The notes beneath the pieces are model-generated. The model saw only the letters and a program-made list of their open reading frames with translations. It was not told where the DNA came from and made no database searches. The position numbers and the translations under genes are program-made. DNA of 64,000 nucleotides from Chryseobacterium sp. (GTDB taxonomy: Bacteria; Bacteroidota; Bacteroidia; Flavobacteriales; Weeksellaceae), in assembly GCA_031277615.1 (NCBI GenBank), contig JAITMC010000002.1, positions 248,001 through 312,000 of the forward strand, in the 5' to 3' direction. Shown here piece by piece: positions 33,260 through 41,490 of this stretch. The first letter of the stretch is position 1; each line of letters starts with the position of its first letter.

Positions 33260-33880
33260 ATGAAATACATTTTTCTGCTATTGATCTCGGCATCATCGTG
33301 GGCCATAGCACAGAAGCCATGCGGATATAAAGACGGTCTTCAGGAAGGCTCCTGCAAGGATTTTTATGAAAACGGACAGGTAAAGCAGGTCGTGGAGTGG
33401 AAAAAGGGAAAGATAGACGGTGAGGCCGTTTATTACCATGAGAACGGAAAAGTAAAAGCCAAGGGAGAAAATAAAAAGGGCTATAAATACAAAAACTGGG
33501 AGTATTACGATAAAAACGGTGTCCTGACTTCCAAAGAATATTACAGAAACGGCGAGAAAAACATTTATGATGATAATTCTACCGCGACTTTTTATTCTCC
33601 CAACGGTAAAATAAACGAGGTTTCCAATTATAAATTCGGAAAGCTGGATGGGGAAAGCACCCTTTATCATGAAGACGGAAAGACCGTAAAACAGGTAGGC
33701 CGTCATGTAAACGGATTAGCCGAAGGAAAATGGAAAACCTACTATCCTTCCGGAAAACTTGAGCGGGAAACAGAACTGGTAAATGACAAACGTCACGGCA
33801 CCAGAATCTATTACCGGGAGGACGGAAGCGTTCTGAAAACAGAAGTCTATAAAAACGGACAATTAATCTCTACAAAATAA
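33260..33880 (+). CDS. MORN/YwqK-repeat exported protein
   Basis: 206 residues from the ATG at 33260, which gives a signal peptide (MKYIFLLLISASSWAIAQ). The rest is about seven copies of the YwqK/MORN-type repeat, for example YENGQVKQVVEWKKGKIDGE, YYPSGKLERETELVNDKRHG and YREDGSVLKTEVYKNGQL. Databases sometimes call such proteins antitoxins after B. subtilis YwqK, but nothing here supports a toxin-antitoxin role. It is followed 4 bases later by a methyltransferase gene. Confidence 0.85.
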   Translation: MKYIFLLLISASSWAIAQKPCGYKDGLQEGSCKDFYENGQVKQVVEWKKGKIDGEAVYYHENGKVKAKGENKKGYKYKNWEYYDKNGVLTSKEYYRNGEKNIYDDNSTATFYSPNGKINEVSNYKFGKLDGESTLYHEDGKTVKQVGRHVNGLAEGKWKTYYPSGKLERETELVNDKRHGTRIYYREDGSVLKTEVYKNGQLISTK

Positions 33881-33884
33881 AACA

Positions 33885-34415
33885 TTGGTACAAAAATTAA
33901 AACTGGAAGAACTTAACAGGATAGACGTAGAAACGTTTAAAAAGGTTGAGAAAATTCCACTGGTTGTTATTTTAGATAATATAAGAAGCATGCACAATGT
34001 AGGTGCGGCCTTCAGAACGGCAGATGCTTTTCTGATCGAAAAAATCATTCTTTGCGGTATTACCCCACAGCCTCCTCACCGTGAAATTCATAAGGCAGCA
34101 TTAGGGGCTACGGAAAGCGTAGACTGGAGCCATGAGAGTGACATCAATACAGCCATCAGCGATTATAAAAGTCTGGGCTACGAAATTATCGGCATTGAAC
34201 AGACTACTGACAGCGGAATGATTACCGATTTCAGCATCGATAAAACAAAGAAATATGCCCTGATCTTAGGCAACGAAGTAGAAGGAATCAGTGATGAAGC
34301 CTTACCCAATATTGAAACTTTCCTGGAAATTCCACAGCTTGGAACCAAGCATTCCCTGAATGTAAGTGTATGCGGCGGAATCGTTATGTGGGAATTTGCA
34401 AAAGCCCTAAAATAA
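33885..34415 (+). CDS. SpoU/TrmH family RNA methyltransferase (TTG start)
   Basis: 176 residues, a single SPOUT domain with the three motifs: IRSMHNVGAAFRTADAF (motif 1), ALILGNEVEGIS (motif 2) and IPQLGTKHSLNVSVCGGIVMWEF (motif 3). It methylates a ribose 2'-OH of tRNA or rRNA using SAM. No ATG is available before motif 1, and a stop lies just upstream in frame, so a TTG at 33885 is the only good start. It begins 4 bases after the MORN gene, which suggests translational coupling. Confidence 0.9.
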   Translation: MVQKLKLEELNRIDVETFKKVEKIPLVVILDNIRSMHNVGAAFRTADAFLIEKIILCGITPQPPHREIHKAALGATESVDWSHESDINTAISDYKSLGYEIIGIEQTTDSGMITDFSIDKTKKYALILGNEVEGISDEALPNIETFLEIPQLGTKHSLNVSVCGGIVMWEFAKALK

Positions 34416-34419
34416 AAAA

Positions 34420-34455
34420 ACTGCATATGTCCTTAGTAGACAGTGCAGTTTGAAA
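34420..34455. terminator. Hairpin after the methyltransferase gene
   Basis: Stem AAACTGCA...TGCAGTTT with an inner TGTC/GACA pair, about 34423-34453. It lacks a good T-run on the plus strand but has one on the minus strand, so its role is uncertain. Confidence 0.4.
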
Positions 34456-34602
34456 TAAATCTAATAAAAAGTAAAAATGAAAGGCGACAAAGATACCTTT
34501 TTTTTCCTTACAAACAAATTTTAGAATCATTTTTTTTATTTTTTCAGAAAAAAAGTTTTGTTTTCAGAAATTATTTCATTTAATTTTTTATAAATTAGCA
34601 CA

Positions 34603-35253
34603 ATGTTTATCAAGGATTATATCTCAAAAGACTTTCCGTGTTTTAGCCTGTCTGACTCAATAGAATCAGCAAGAAATACATTAGAGGACTTTGGATATTC
34701 CCATATTTTCATCAAAAAATCCCATCACTTTTACGGAGCTATTGCCAAAGACTTCCTGTATGAGCATGACGGGACCCTGAAAGACCTTGAACATCAGATT
34801 GAACGCTTTGCCATTCTGGAGGACAACAATGTTATGGACAGCATTCGCCTGTTCTACACCTTCAGTTCCAACGTGATTCCTGTAATCAACAAAAATGAAA
34901 AGTATCTGGGCTATATTACCTGTGACGATATTTTTCAGGATCTTTCCCGCTATCCCCTGTTTTCTGAATCCGGAGCTATTCTTACGATAGAAACACCGGC
35001 CAGAAAATATTCAATGACGGAGATCGCCAATATTGTGGAAAGCAACAATTCAAAGTTTTACGGCGGATTCATCAGTTTTATGTCTGATGAGGTGATTCAT
35101 GTGACCATCAAGATCAGCAATGAAAATCTGGCTTCGATAGACGCTACTTTTGACCGGTACGATTACAGAATCGTAGAAAAATATTATTCTGATGAAAAAT
35201 CAGATCTGTTTAAGGACCGGTTCGGATTTTTCCAAAAATTTATAGAGATATAA
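34603..35253 (+). CDS. CBS-domain protein
   Basis: 216 residues. Two CBS-like motifs fill the first half (about 1-125), with DSIESARNTLEDFGYSHIFI and VIPVINKNEKYLGYITCDDIF as the typical strand-helix parts. The second half (about 125-205) looks like an ACT-like regulatory fold. Such proteins sense adenosine nucleotides; the partner is unknown. It ends 1 base before the NAD kinase start, so the two form an operon, which suggests a link to nucleotide sensing. Confidence 0.85.
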   Translation: MFIKDYISKDFPCFSLSDSIESARNTLEDFGYSHIFIKKSHHFYGAIAKDFLYEHDGTLKDLEHQIERFAILEDNNVMDSIRLFYTFSSNVIPVINKNEKYLGYITCDDIFQDLSRYPLFSESGAILTIETPARKYSMTEIANIVESNNSKFYGGFISFMSDEVIHVTIKISNENLASIDATFDRYDYRIVEKYYSDEKSDLFKDRFGFFQKFIEI

Positions 35254-35254
35254 C

Positions 35255-36121
35255 ATGAAGGCTGCCATATATTCCCAGAAAAAAGACCTCGATACCTTTT
35301 TATATTTAAGCAAGTTTATTTCAGAACTTGAAAGCCGGGGCGTAAAATCTGTTCTGTACGATGAAATGGCCGAAGCCCTCCAGTTTTCGAAGATATTTGA
35401 AACTTTTAACTGCAAACAGGACCTTATAGACAAGGAAGTGGATCTTTTTTTTACCTTCGGGGGCGACGGAACGATCGTGAATTCCCTAACCTTCATTGAA
35501 GATCTTGAAATTCCTGTAGTAGGGGTCAATACCGGAAGACTTGGATTCCTTGCATTTTTCACAAAAGAAGAAGCTTTTAAAGAGCTTGATGCTATTCTGA
35601 AAGGTGATGTAAAAACAAGCAGACGCTCTGTGATTGAAGTGGTTTCTCCAAAATCTGACGATTTTTTCCCATACGCCCTGAATGACGTTACCGTTTCCCG
35701 TAAGGAAACCACCTCCATGATTACCGTAGATTCTTATATCAATAATGAATTTCTGAATGTTTTCTGGGGTGATGGGGTTATTGTTTCCACCCCAACAGGT
35801 TCTACTGCTTACTCACTGAGCTGCGGCGGGCCGATTATTTCTCCGAACAACGAAAACTTCGTCATCACTCCTATCGCTCCTCACAACCTGAACGTAAGAC
35901 CTTTAGTAGTGAATGACAGGGTAGAAATAAAATTCAAAGTGGAAAGCCGTGTCCCTCAGTATTCCCTTTCCCTGGATTCCAGGCTCGTTCATATTGAAAC
36001 TGATAAAGAGATTATCATTAAAAAGGCGGATTTCCAGATCCTTCTGGTACAGCCCAACACCTTAAGCTTCTACGAAACCATCCGCCAGAAGCTGCTTTGG
36101 GGCAGGGACAAAAGAAATTAG
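35255..36121 (+). CDS. nadK: NAD kinase
   Basis: 288 residues. NadK makes NADP from NAD and ATP. The catalytic GGDGT is at residues 69-73 (FTFGGDGTIVN), and the NAD-binding loop NDVTVSRKETTSM and the strand GDGVIVSTPTGSTAYSLS are present. Length is normal. It follows the CBS-protein gene by one base and may be regulated with it. Confidence 0.96.
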   Translation: MKAAIYSQKKDLDTFLYLSKFISELESRGVKSVLYDEMAEALQFSKIFETFNCKQDLIDKEVDLFFTFGGDGTIVNSLTFIEDLEIPVVGVNTGRLGFLAFFTKEEAFKELDAILKGDVKTSRRSVIEVVSPKSDDFFPYALNDVTVSRKETTSMITVDSYINNEFLNVFWGDGVIVSTPTGSTAYSLSCGGPIISPNNENFVITPIAPHNLNVRPLVVNDRVEIKFKVESRVPQYSLSLDSRLVHIETDKEIIIKKADFQILLVQPNTLSFYETIRQKLLWGRDKRN

Positions 36122-36192
36122 TAATTCCTCAAAAATGATTACCTTTACAGGAATTTATAAAAACGCCTAATAATAAAAATAAAAAGTAAAAC

Positions 36193-37263
36193 ATGAGCAG
36201 AATTTTTCCGGCAGGAGTTGCCACAGGTCAGTTAGTTACCGACATTTTTCAGTACGCTAAAGAAAACAAATTTGCACTGCCTGCAGTAAACGTAATTGGT
36301 TCTAGCAACGTAAATGCTACGATGGAAACTGCAGCGAAATTAAATTCACCTGTTATTATCCAGTTTTCCAACGGAGGTGCTGCCTTCAACGCAGGAAAAG
36401 GATTAAGCAATGACGGACAGAAGTCTGCCATCTTAGGAGCTATTGCAGGAGCAAAACATATTCACACCCTGGCAGAAGCTTACGGAGCTACTGTTATTTT
36501 ACATACCGACCACTGTGCTAAGAAACTATTGCCGTGGATTGACGGGTTGATGGATGCGAACGAAGAATTCTTCAAGCAGACAGGAAAATCCCTTTATTCA
36601 TCTCATATGCTTGATCTTTCTGAAGAATCTTTGGAAGAAAACCTTGAGATTTCTGCAAGATATTTCGAGAGAATGGCCAAACTTCAGATGACCCTTGAAG
36701 TGGAAATCGGAGTAACGGGTGGAGAAGAAGACGGTGTTGACAATTCTGACGTAGACAACTCGAAACTATATACGCAGCCGGAAGATGTAGCTTATACTTA
36801 TGAAAAACTAAAAGCTATTTCTGACAACTTTACCATTGCTGCTGCTTTCGGTAACGTACACGGAGTTTACAAGCCAGGAAATGTGGTTCTTACCCCAAAA
36901 ATCCTTGACAACTCCCAGAAATATGTTCAGGAGAAATTCGGAACAGCAGACAAGCCGATCAATTTCGTATTCCACGGAGGTTCCGGTTCTACACTGGAAG
37001 AAATCAGAGAAGCGATTGACTACGGTGTTATCAAAATGAACATCGACACAGACCTTCAGTTCGCTTATACAGAAGGGGTTAGAGATTATATGGTAAACAA
37101 TATCGATTACCTTAGATCACAGATCGGAAACCCTGAAGGAGAAGAAAAACCTAACAAAAAATTCTACGACCCAAGAGTATGGGTAAGAAAAGGTGAAGAA
37201 ACTTTCTCTACAAGACTGGTAAAAGCGTTTGAGGATTTAAATAACGTAAATACTTTAAAATAA
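36193..37263 (+). CDS. fbaA: Fructose-bisphosphate aldolase, class II
   Basis: 356 residues, class IIA zinc aldolase of the E. coli/yeast type, cleaving fructose 1,6-bisphosphate in glycolysis. Zinc and substrate residues are visible in VILHTDHCAKKLLPWID, the acidic loop EVEIGVTGGEEDGVDN, AAAFGNVHGVY and FVFHGGSGSTLEEI. It is transcribed with its own terminator, just before accD. Confidence 0.97.
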   Translation: MSRIFPAGVATGQLVTDIFQYAKENKFALPAVNVIGSSNVNATMETAAKLNSPVIIQFSNGGAAFNAGKGLSNDGQKSAILGAIAGAKHIHTLAEAYGATVILHTDHCAKKLLPWIDGLMDANEEFFKQTGKSLYSSHMLDLSEESLEENLEISARYFERMAKLQMTLEVEIGVTGGEEDGVDNSDVDNSKLYTQPEDVAYTYEKLKAISDNFTIAAAFGNVHGVYKPGNVVLTPKILDNSQKYVQEKFGTADKPINFVFHGGSGSTLEEIREAIDYGVIKMNIDTDLQFAYTEGVRDYMVNNIDYLRSQIGNPEGEEKPNKKFYDPRVWVRKGEETFSTRLVKAFEDLNNVNTLK

Positions 37264-37275
37264 GAACTGTACATT

Positions 37276-37330
37276 TGTATTAATGTAAAAACATTCATCA
37301 GGATGCGTTTACATTAATACATTTTACATT
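37276..37330 (+). terminator. Strong terminator between fbaA and accD
   Basis: Perfect 14-bp stem (37276-37289 with 37308-37321, TGTATTAATGTAAA) around an 18-nt loop, followed by TTTTACATTTATA. The tail is less T-rich than usual, so some read-through into accD is possible. Confidence 0.75.
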
Positions 37331-37352
37331 TATACCTTAATACTCATACAAA

Positions 37353-38207
37353 ATGGCATTCGACTGGTTTAAAAGAAAAACAAAAAACATTACCACCTCT
37401 ACTGATGAAAAAAAGGATGTTCCCAAAGGCCTATGGCACCAGACTCCATCAGGAAAAATAGTGGAGCATGATGAACTGAAGAGAAATAATTATGTTTCTC
37501 CTGAAGATGGATTTCATGTAAGAATAGGAAGTGCAGAATTTTTTGATATCCTTTTTGACGAAGGTAAGTTCACTGAACTGGATGCCAATGTTGAAAGTAT
37601 TGATATCCTGAACTTTAAAGATACCAAACCTTATAAGGACCGTTTAAAAGAGGTAAAAGCTAAAACCAAGCTTACCGACTCTATCCGTAATGCTGTGGGA
37701 ACAGTAAAAGGAACCCAAATAGTGGTTTCCTGTATGGATTTTGCATTTATCGGAGGATCTTTGGGTTCTGTGATGGGAGAAAAGATCAGAAGAGCAGTAG
37801 ATTACTGCATCGAGCACAAACTTCCGTACATGATCATCTGTCAGTCCGGAGGAGCAAGAATGCAGGAAGCAACCTATTCCCTGATGCAGCTTGCCAAAGT
37901 TCAGGCTAAACTTGCCCAGCTTTCAGAAGCAGGACTTTTATATATCGCTTACCTGTGTGATCCTACTTTCGGAGGAATTACCGCTTCGTTTGCAATGACG
38001 GCAGATATCATCATGGCTGAGCCGGGTGCACTGATCGGTTTTGCAGGCCCTAGGGTAATCCGTGAAACAATCGGAAGAGATCTTCCGGAAGGTTTCCAGA
38101 CGTCAGAATTCCTTCAGGAAAAAGGATTTGTAGACTTCATCGTTAAAAGAACAGAAATTCAGGATACCGTAGCCAAAACAGTTAATTTACTGGCTGTACA
38201 CGCTTAA
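37353..38207 (+). CDS. accD: Acetyl-CoA carboxylase carboxyltransferase subunit beta
   Basis: 284 residues. AccD joins AccA to transfer the carboxyl group from biotin to acetyl-CoA, the first step of fatty-acid synthesis. The crotonase-fold core is well conserved ([55 protein letters not shown]). The N-terminal zinc ribbon is missing its cysteines: where E. coli has WxKCxxC and CPKC, this protein has WHQTPSGK and [12 protein letters not shown]. The reading frame is otherwise normal and the start is the only ATG at 37353. Confidence 0.96.
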   Translation: MAFDWFKRKTKNITTSTDEKKDVPKGLWHQTPSGKIVEHDELKRNNYVSPEDGFHVRIGSAEFFDILFDEGKFTELDANVESIDILNFKDTKPYKDRLKEVKAKTKLTDSIRNAVGTVKGTQIVVSCMDFAFIGGSLGSVMGEKIRRAVDYCIEHKLPYMIICQSGGARMQEATYSLMQLAKVQAKLAQLSEAGLLYIAYLCDPTFGGITASFAMTADIIMAEPGALIGFAGPRVIRETIGRDLPEGFQTSEFLQEKGFVDFIVKRTEIQDTVAKTVNLLAVHA

Positions 38208-38227
38208 TTCCCGTAACCCAACAATAC

Positions 38228-38260
38228 AATCTCTCTCTCATTGGGGAGAGATTTTTTATT
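38228..38260 (+). terminator. Terminator of accD
   Basis: Eight-base-pair stem (38229-38236 with 38246-38253, AATCTCTC) followed by TTTTTATTT. The next gene starts at 38262, directly behind it. Confidence 0.75.
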
Positions 38261-38261
38261 T

Positions 38262-38771
38262 ATGAGGACTTTTAAGATATTTTTCAATACCATCCGGAGT
38301 ATGAGCTTTAAAAAGATCATGCGTCTCTTATCGCTCGTTCTTCCCCATCCTCTTTTTGCCTTGCTGAGTTTTCATGCCACCGTGCAGGCTTTTGCCATTG
38401 CCCAGAAAAAGTTTCCCGAAACCGCCTCCAACAATGGGATCGGAAATGCCTTCAGACATGCATTATGGTGCTGTTTTATCATGATGTACTGCTGTAAGGT
38501 ATCTTCGCCCCAAAAAGCGCTGGATTTCTGTAAGAGAATGACGGATATGCACGAGGAATTGTTTCCGAATAAGCCCTTGGAAACCAAAATGGACCTTCAC
38601 AACAACAAAATCGGAATGGACTATTTTATGGAGCTTCTTCCGGGAATTCACCGCCAGTTTTTTGAAAAAAGTTTCTTTATCGATGGACTGGTCAAAAAAA
38701 TGGAGGATGCTAAAGTGCTAAAAAATCTGGAGGATGATTTTGAAGGACACCTTGTTTATCTGGAAGACTAA
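38262..38771 (+). CDS. DUF6973-like protein
   Basis: 169 residues from the ATG at 38262; an upstream in-frame start would lie inside the accD terminator. The conserved centre is NGIGNAFRHALWCCFIMMYC, with RMTDMHEE and DLHNNKIG following, which I associate with the DUF6973 family. His residues in FRHALW, DMHEE and DLHNN could bind a metal. No function is known. It starts within 5 bases of the accD terminator and may depend on read-through or its own promoter. Confidence 0.7.
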   Translation: MRTFKIFFNTIRSMSFKKIMRLLSLVLPHPLFALLSFHATVQAFAIAQKKFPETASNNGIGNAFRHALWCCFIMMYCCKVSSPQKALDFCKRMTDMHEELFPNKPLETKMDLHNNKIGMDYFMELLPGIHRQFFEKSFFIDGLVKKMEDAKVLKNLEDDFEGHLVYLED

Positions 38772-39028
38772 GCATATGCCTTTTAAACACCAAGAATTCG
38801 CAAAGAATCTATAATTATGTATATTTTTCGAACGCAAGGGGCATTTCATTCAGCAAGGAATAACTCAACCAGAGGTCTCTGCCAAATGCTAACGCCGCTG
38901 TGAACGGAAAACCGGCATCTTCCAATAAAATCCTGGCGAACATCGCGTTAAAATATATGATTTTCAAAAGCTTGAGAATCTTGTCAGCAGAATTCTTTCC
39001 CCATCTCAAAAACTTAAGTGTTTAATTC
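38772..39028. other. Gene-free stretch with terminal inverted similarity
   Basis: The region between the DUF6973 gene and the SpmA/B gene. A 64-codon minus-strand frame at 38815-39009 has no supporting feature and is rejected. The left end (TTTTAAACACCAAGAATTCG at about 38780-38799) and the right end (complement of TTTGTAACTTTTGTGGTTTA, about 39029-39048) are similar when one is inverted, suggesting an interspersed element. The right end also supplies the promoter of the next gene. Confidence 0.45.
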
Positions 39029-39059
39029 TTTGTAACTTTTGTGGTTTAAAGTATTTTTG
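39029..39059 (+). promoter_or_regulatory. Bacteroidetes promoter, both boxes present
   Basis: TTTG at 39029-39032, a 19-base spacer, then TATTTTTG at 39052-39059, an exact match to the TTTG-N19-TAnnTTTG consensus. The start codon at 39087 lies 27 bases downstream. Confidence 0.8.
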
Positions 39060-39086
39060 ATAAGTTTAAACAATTAAATCAATCGA

Positions 39087-40490
39087 ATGGTTCTCAGCAG
39101 AATTTGGTCGGCTTTTATTATTATTGCCATTGCCATTGCCAGTATAAAATACATTTCATCAAGCCATTACAAGACCATTTTCAATGATATGGTTGTGGGA
39201 AAAGGTGGTGATACGGTTCAGATTGCTTCTCAGCCGATGAACACCCTCGCACCTGCTGTAAAGGACAGTCTGATGAAAAAAAATGATTTTGCCGACAGCA
39301 GGATTCATTATAAAACCGATTCTTTACAACAGAATGTAAAAGTATACCGTGTTCAGGAAGCTGATGGAGTCATCGGAACCTCTGAAACTGCCGTAAAGAT
39401 CTGTATCGGGCTGATCGGGATCATGACCTTGTTCATGGGATTCATGAGCATTGCGGAAAAAGCAGGCGGAATTAACCTGTTAAGCCGTTTTATCCAGCCC
39501 TTTTTCTCTAAATTATTTCCTGATATCCCTAAAAACCATCCGGCTTTCGGACATATGCTGATGAACTTCAGTGCCAATCTCCTTGGTCTGGATAATGCTG
39601 CAACTCCTTTCGGTCTCAAGGCTATGGAAAGTCTTCAGACCCTGAATCCCAATAAGGATACGGCCAGCAATTCACAGATCATGTTTCTGTGTCTTCATGC
39701 CGGCGGAATGACCCTGATTCCTGTTTCTATCATTGCGATCAGGGCATCAATGGGCTCCAAGACGCCTACGGATATTTTCCTTCCGTGTATGATCGCTACT
39801 TTTGCCGCCACAATGGCTGCCATGATCATTGTATCATTATACCAGAAGATCAATCTTCTCCGTCCTGTGGTGATTGCTTACGTAGGAGGTATTTCTGTCA
39901 TCATCGGACTGCTTGTACTGTATCTGGTCCGTTTAAGCAAAGATGAACTGGACGATTTCAGTAAAGTACTCAGCAATGGTCTTATTTTATTTATTTTCCT
40001 TGCCATTGTATTGGGTGCTGTTTATAAAAAGATCAACGTTTTCGATGCATTTATTGACGGAGCTAAAGAAGGCTTTACCACCTGTGTGAAGATCATTCCT
40101 TACCTTGTAGGGATGCTGATTGCTATTTCATTACTGAGGACTTCCGGAGTATTTGATGTGATCATCGACGGAATGAAATGGGTAGCGAACACCGCCGGCT
40201 TCGATCCGAGATTCGTAGACGGTCTTCCGACTGCCCTCATCAAACCTTTATCCGGTTCCGGAGCCAGAGGAATGATGGTTGATACGATGGCCACCTTCGG
40301 GGCCGACAGCTTTCAGGGTAAACTGGCCGCCGTACTTCAGGGAAGCTCAGATACGACGTTTTATGTGATAGCCGTATATTTCGGGGCCGTAGCCGTAAAG
40401 AATACAAGATACACGGTAATTGCCATGCTTCTGGCTGATTTGGTAGGTATTATTACCTCTATAGCGCTTGCTTATTTATTTTTTGCCTAA
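39087..40490 (+). CDS. SpmA-SpmB fusion (nucleoside-recognition Gate domain membrane protein)
   Basis: 467 residues with about ten hydrophobic spans. Two Gate domains are fused: SpmA-like (about 85-270, with FMSIAEKAGG and MNFSANLLGLDNAATPFGLKAME) and SpmB-like (about 310-467, with GAKEGFTTCVKIIPYLVGML and PLSGSGARGMMVD). In spore-formers the two halves are separate spore-maturation proteins; this organism is not expected to sporulate, so a transport role is likely. A perfect promoter precedes it and a lipoprotein gene overlaps its stop by 1 base (TAATG). Confidence 0.9.
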   Translation: MVLSRIWSAFIIIAIAIASIKYISSSHYKTIFNDMVVGKGGDTVQIASQPMNTLAPAVKDSLMKKNDFADSRIHYKTDSLQQNVKVYRVQEADGVIGTSETAVKICIGLIGIMTLFMGFMSIAEKAGGINLLSRFIQPFFSKLFPDIPKNHPAFGHMLMNFSANLLGLDNAATPFGLKAMESLQTLNPNKDTASNSQIMFLCLHAGGMTLIPVSIIAIRASMGSKTPTDIFLPCMIATFAATMAAMIIVSLYQKINLLRPVVIAYVGGISVIIGLLVLYLVRLSKDELDDFSKVLSNGLILFIFLAIVLGAVYKKINVFDAFIDGAKEGFTTCVKIIPYLVGMLIAISLLRTSGVFDVIIDGMKWVANTAGFDPRFVDGLPTALIKPLSGSGARGMMVDTMATFGADSFQGKLAAVLQGSSDTTFYVIAVYFGAVAVKNTRYTVIAMLLADLVGIITSIALAYLFFA

Positions 40491-41053
40491 TGAGTATATT
40501 GAGATTTTTTGTAATGATCAGTATTTGCCTGCTTTTTACCAACTGTAAAAAAGACATATCTGATAAAAAAGTAAAAAACAATACTGAACAACAGAAACTT
40601 AAAGATTATATTGATTTTCAGTATGATGAAGTGATTGCTTTTGCCAATATCAATCCCATGGATTATTATGACGGTGATTTTAACAAAGAATTAGATATAA
40701 AGAAATTTAAAGACACTATCAGTGTAAAATTGAATTCAGCTCAGATAAAAGAACTGAATGATATTCTGAGCGGAAGAAAAAACAAGAATACAGATTCGGC
40801 AATGCAAGTAGCTGACTGCTTTTACCCAAGACATAGTATTCTATTTTTAAATCAAAATAAAATTGTGAATCATATTGTTGTATGTTTTGAATGCAATCAG
40901 GTAAAAGGAAGCAAACCAACAAAAGCAAGTATGGAAAACTATCAGAACTTTTTCAACTCTCTTGGGCTGAAAATGTTTGATAATCCAATTGAACATTCAA
41001 CCTATTATGATTCTATTCAACAGGTTCATAGAAACAAGATCAGACAACTTTAA
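40490..41053 (+). CDS. Predicted lipoprotein
   Basis: 187 residues. The lipobox FTNC puts the lipidated Cys at residue 19, followed by a Lys-rich linker. The rest shows mixed alpha-beta character, with two cysteines near the centre (VADCFYP and VVCFECNQ) that may pair. I recognise no family. Its start overlaps the SpmA/B stop by one base, so it is probably translated from the same transcript. Confidence 0.75.
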   Translation: MSILRFFVMISICLLFTNCKKDISDKKVKNNTEQQKLKDYIDFQYDEVIAFANINPMDYYDGDFNKELDIKKFKDTISVKLNSAQIKELNDILSGRKNKNTDSAMQVADCFYPRHSILFLNQNKIVNHIVVCFECNQVKGSKPTKASMENYQNFFNSLGLKMFDNPIEHSTYYDSIQQVHRNKIRQL

Positions 41054-41081
41054 ACATTAAACTCAAAACCTTAATCCCATT

Positions 41082-41474
41082 ATGATTACAGATAAAGAAT
41101 TCACCCTAAGACTTATCCGCCAGCTTACACAGGCGCTGGAAAAATTAATTCTGGACAAACCTGAAGAAAGTTTACTACAGAAAGAACTTGATTTTGATAC
41201 TCTGATGAGAGATATTTTCAAGATGAATTTCACAGAGGTATCATCAATGACTAAAGAAGAAATGATCGCTCTTGTTAACGAAAGGCAGGAAAGAGATCAT
41301 AAAGACTATTACGAAATGCTTGGAAATCTTTTCTACTTCAAAAGTAGAGAAGAACAGAATAAAGATTTTCAGGATAAGGCTAAGACATTCTATGAGATGT
41401 ATCTTCAGACCAGCGGCATTTTTGCTCTTCCTGTGATCAACAGAATAAACGAATTAAAAAAAGCACTTGAATAA
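41082..41474 (+). CDS. Small helical cytoplasmic protein
   Basis: 130 residues, nearly all predicted helix, with no signal or membrane span (LIRQLTQALEKLILDKPEES, then NRINELKKALE). It resembles helical-repeat proteins of the DUF6483 type, but the match is weak. It follows the lipoprotein by 28 bases and ends at a terminator, so it is the last gene of the SpmA/B unit. Confidence 0.65.
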   Translation: MITDKEFTLRLIRQLTQALEKLILDKPEESLLQKELDFDTLMRDIFKMNFTEVSSMTKEEMIALVNERQERDHKDYYEMLGNLFYFKSREEQNKDFQDKAKTFYEMYLQTSGIFALPVINRINELKKALE

Positions 41475-41490
41475 AGTGCTTTTGTATTTT
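41457..41490. terminator. Terminator between convergent genes
   Basis: Ten-base-pair stem around 41459-41468 and 41474-41483 (AAAAGCACTT) with T-rich sequence after it and A-rich before it. The stop codon of the helical-protein gene lies in the loop. It also ends the converging TonB gene. Confidence 0.75.

Noticed and set aside
33260-33880. Toxin-antitoxin role for the YwqK/MORN-repeat protein
   Set aside because: It is exported, has no toxin partner, and is followed by an RNA methyltransferase gene of the ordinary kind.
38815-39009. 64-codon minus-strand open frame before the SpmA/B gene
   Set aside because: No signal, motif or promoter supports it, and the region looks like an interspersed element.
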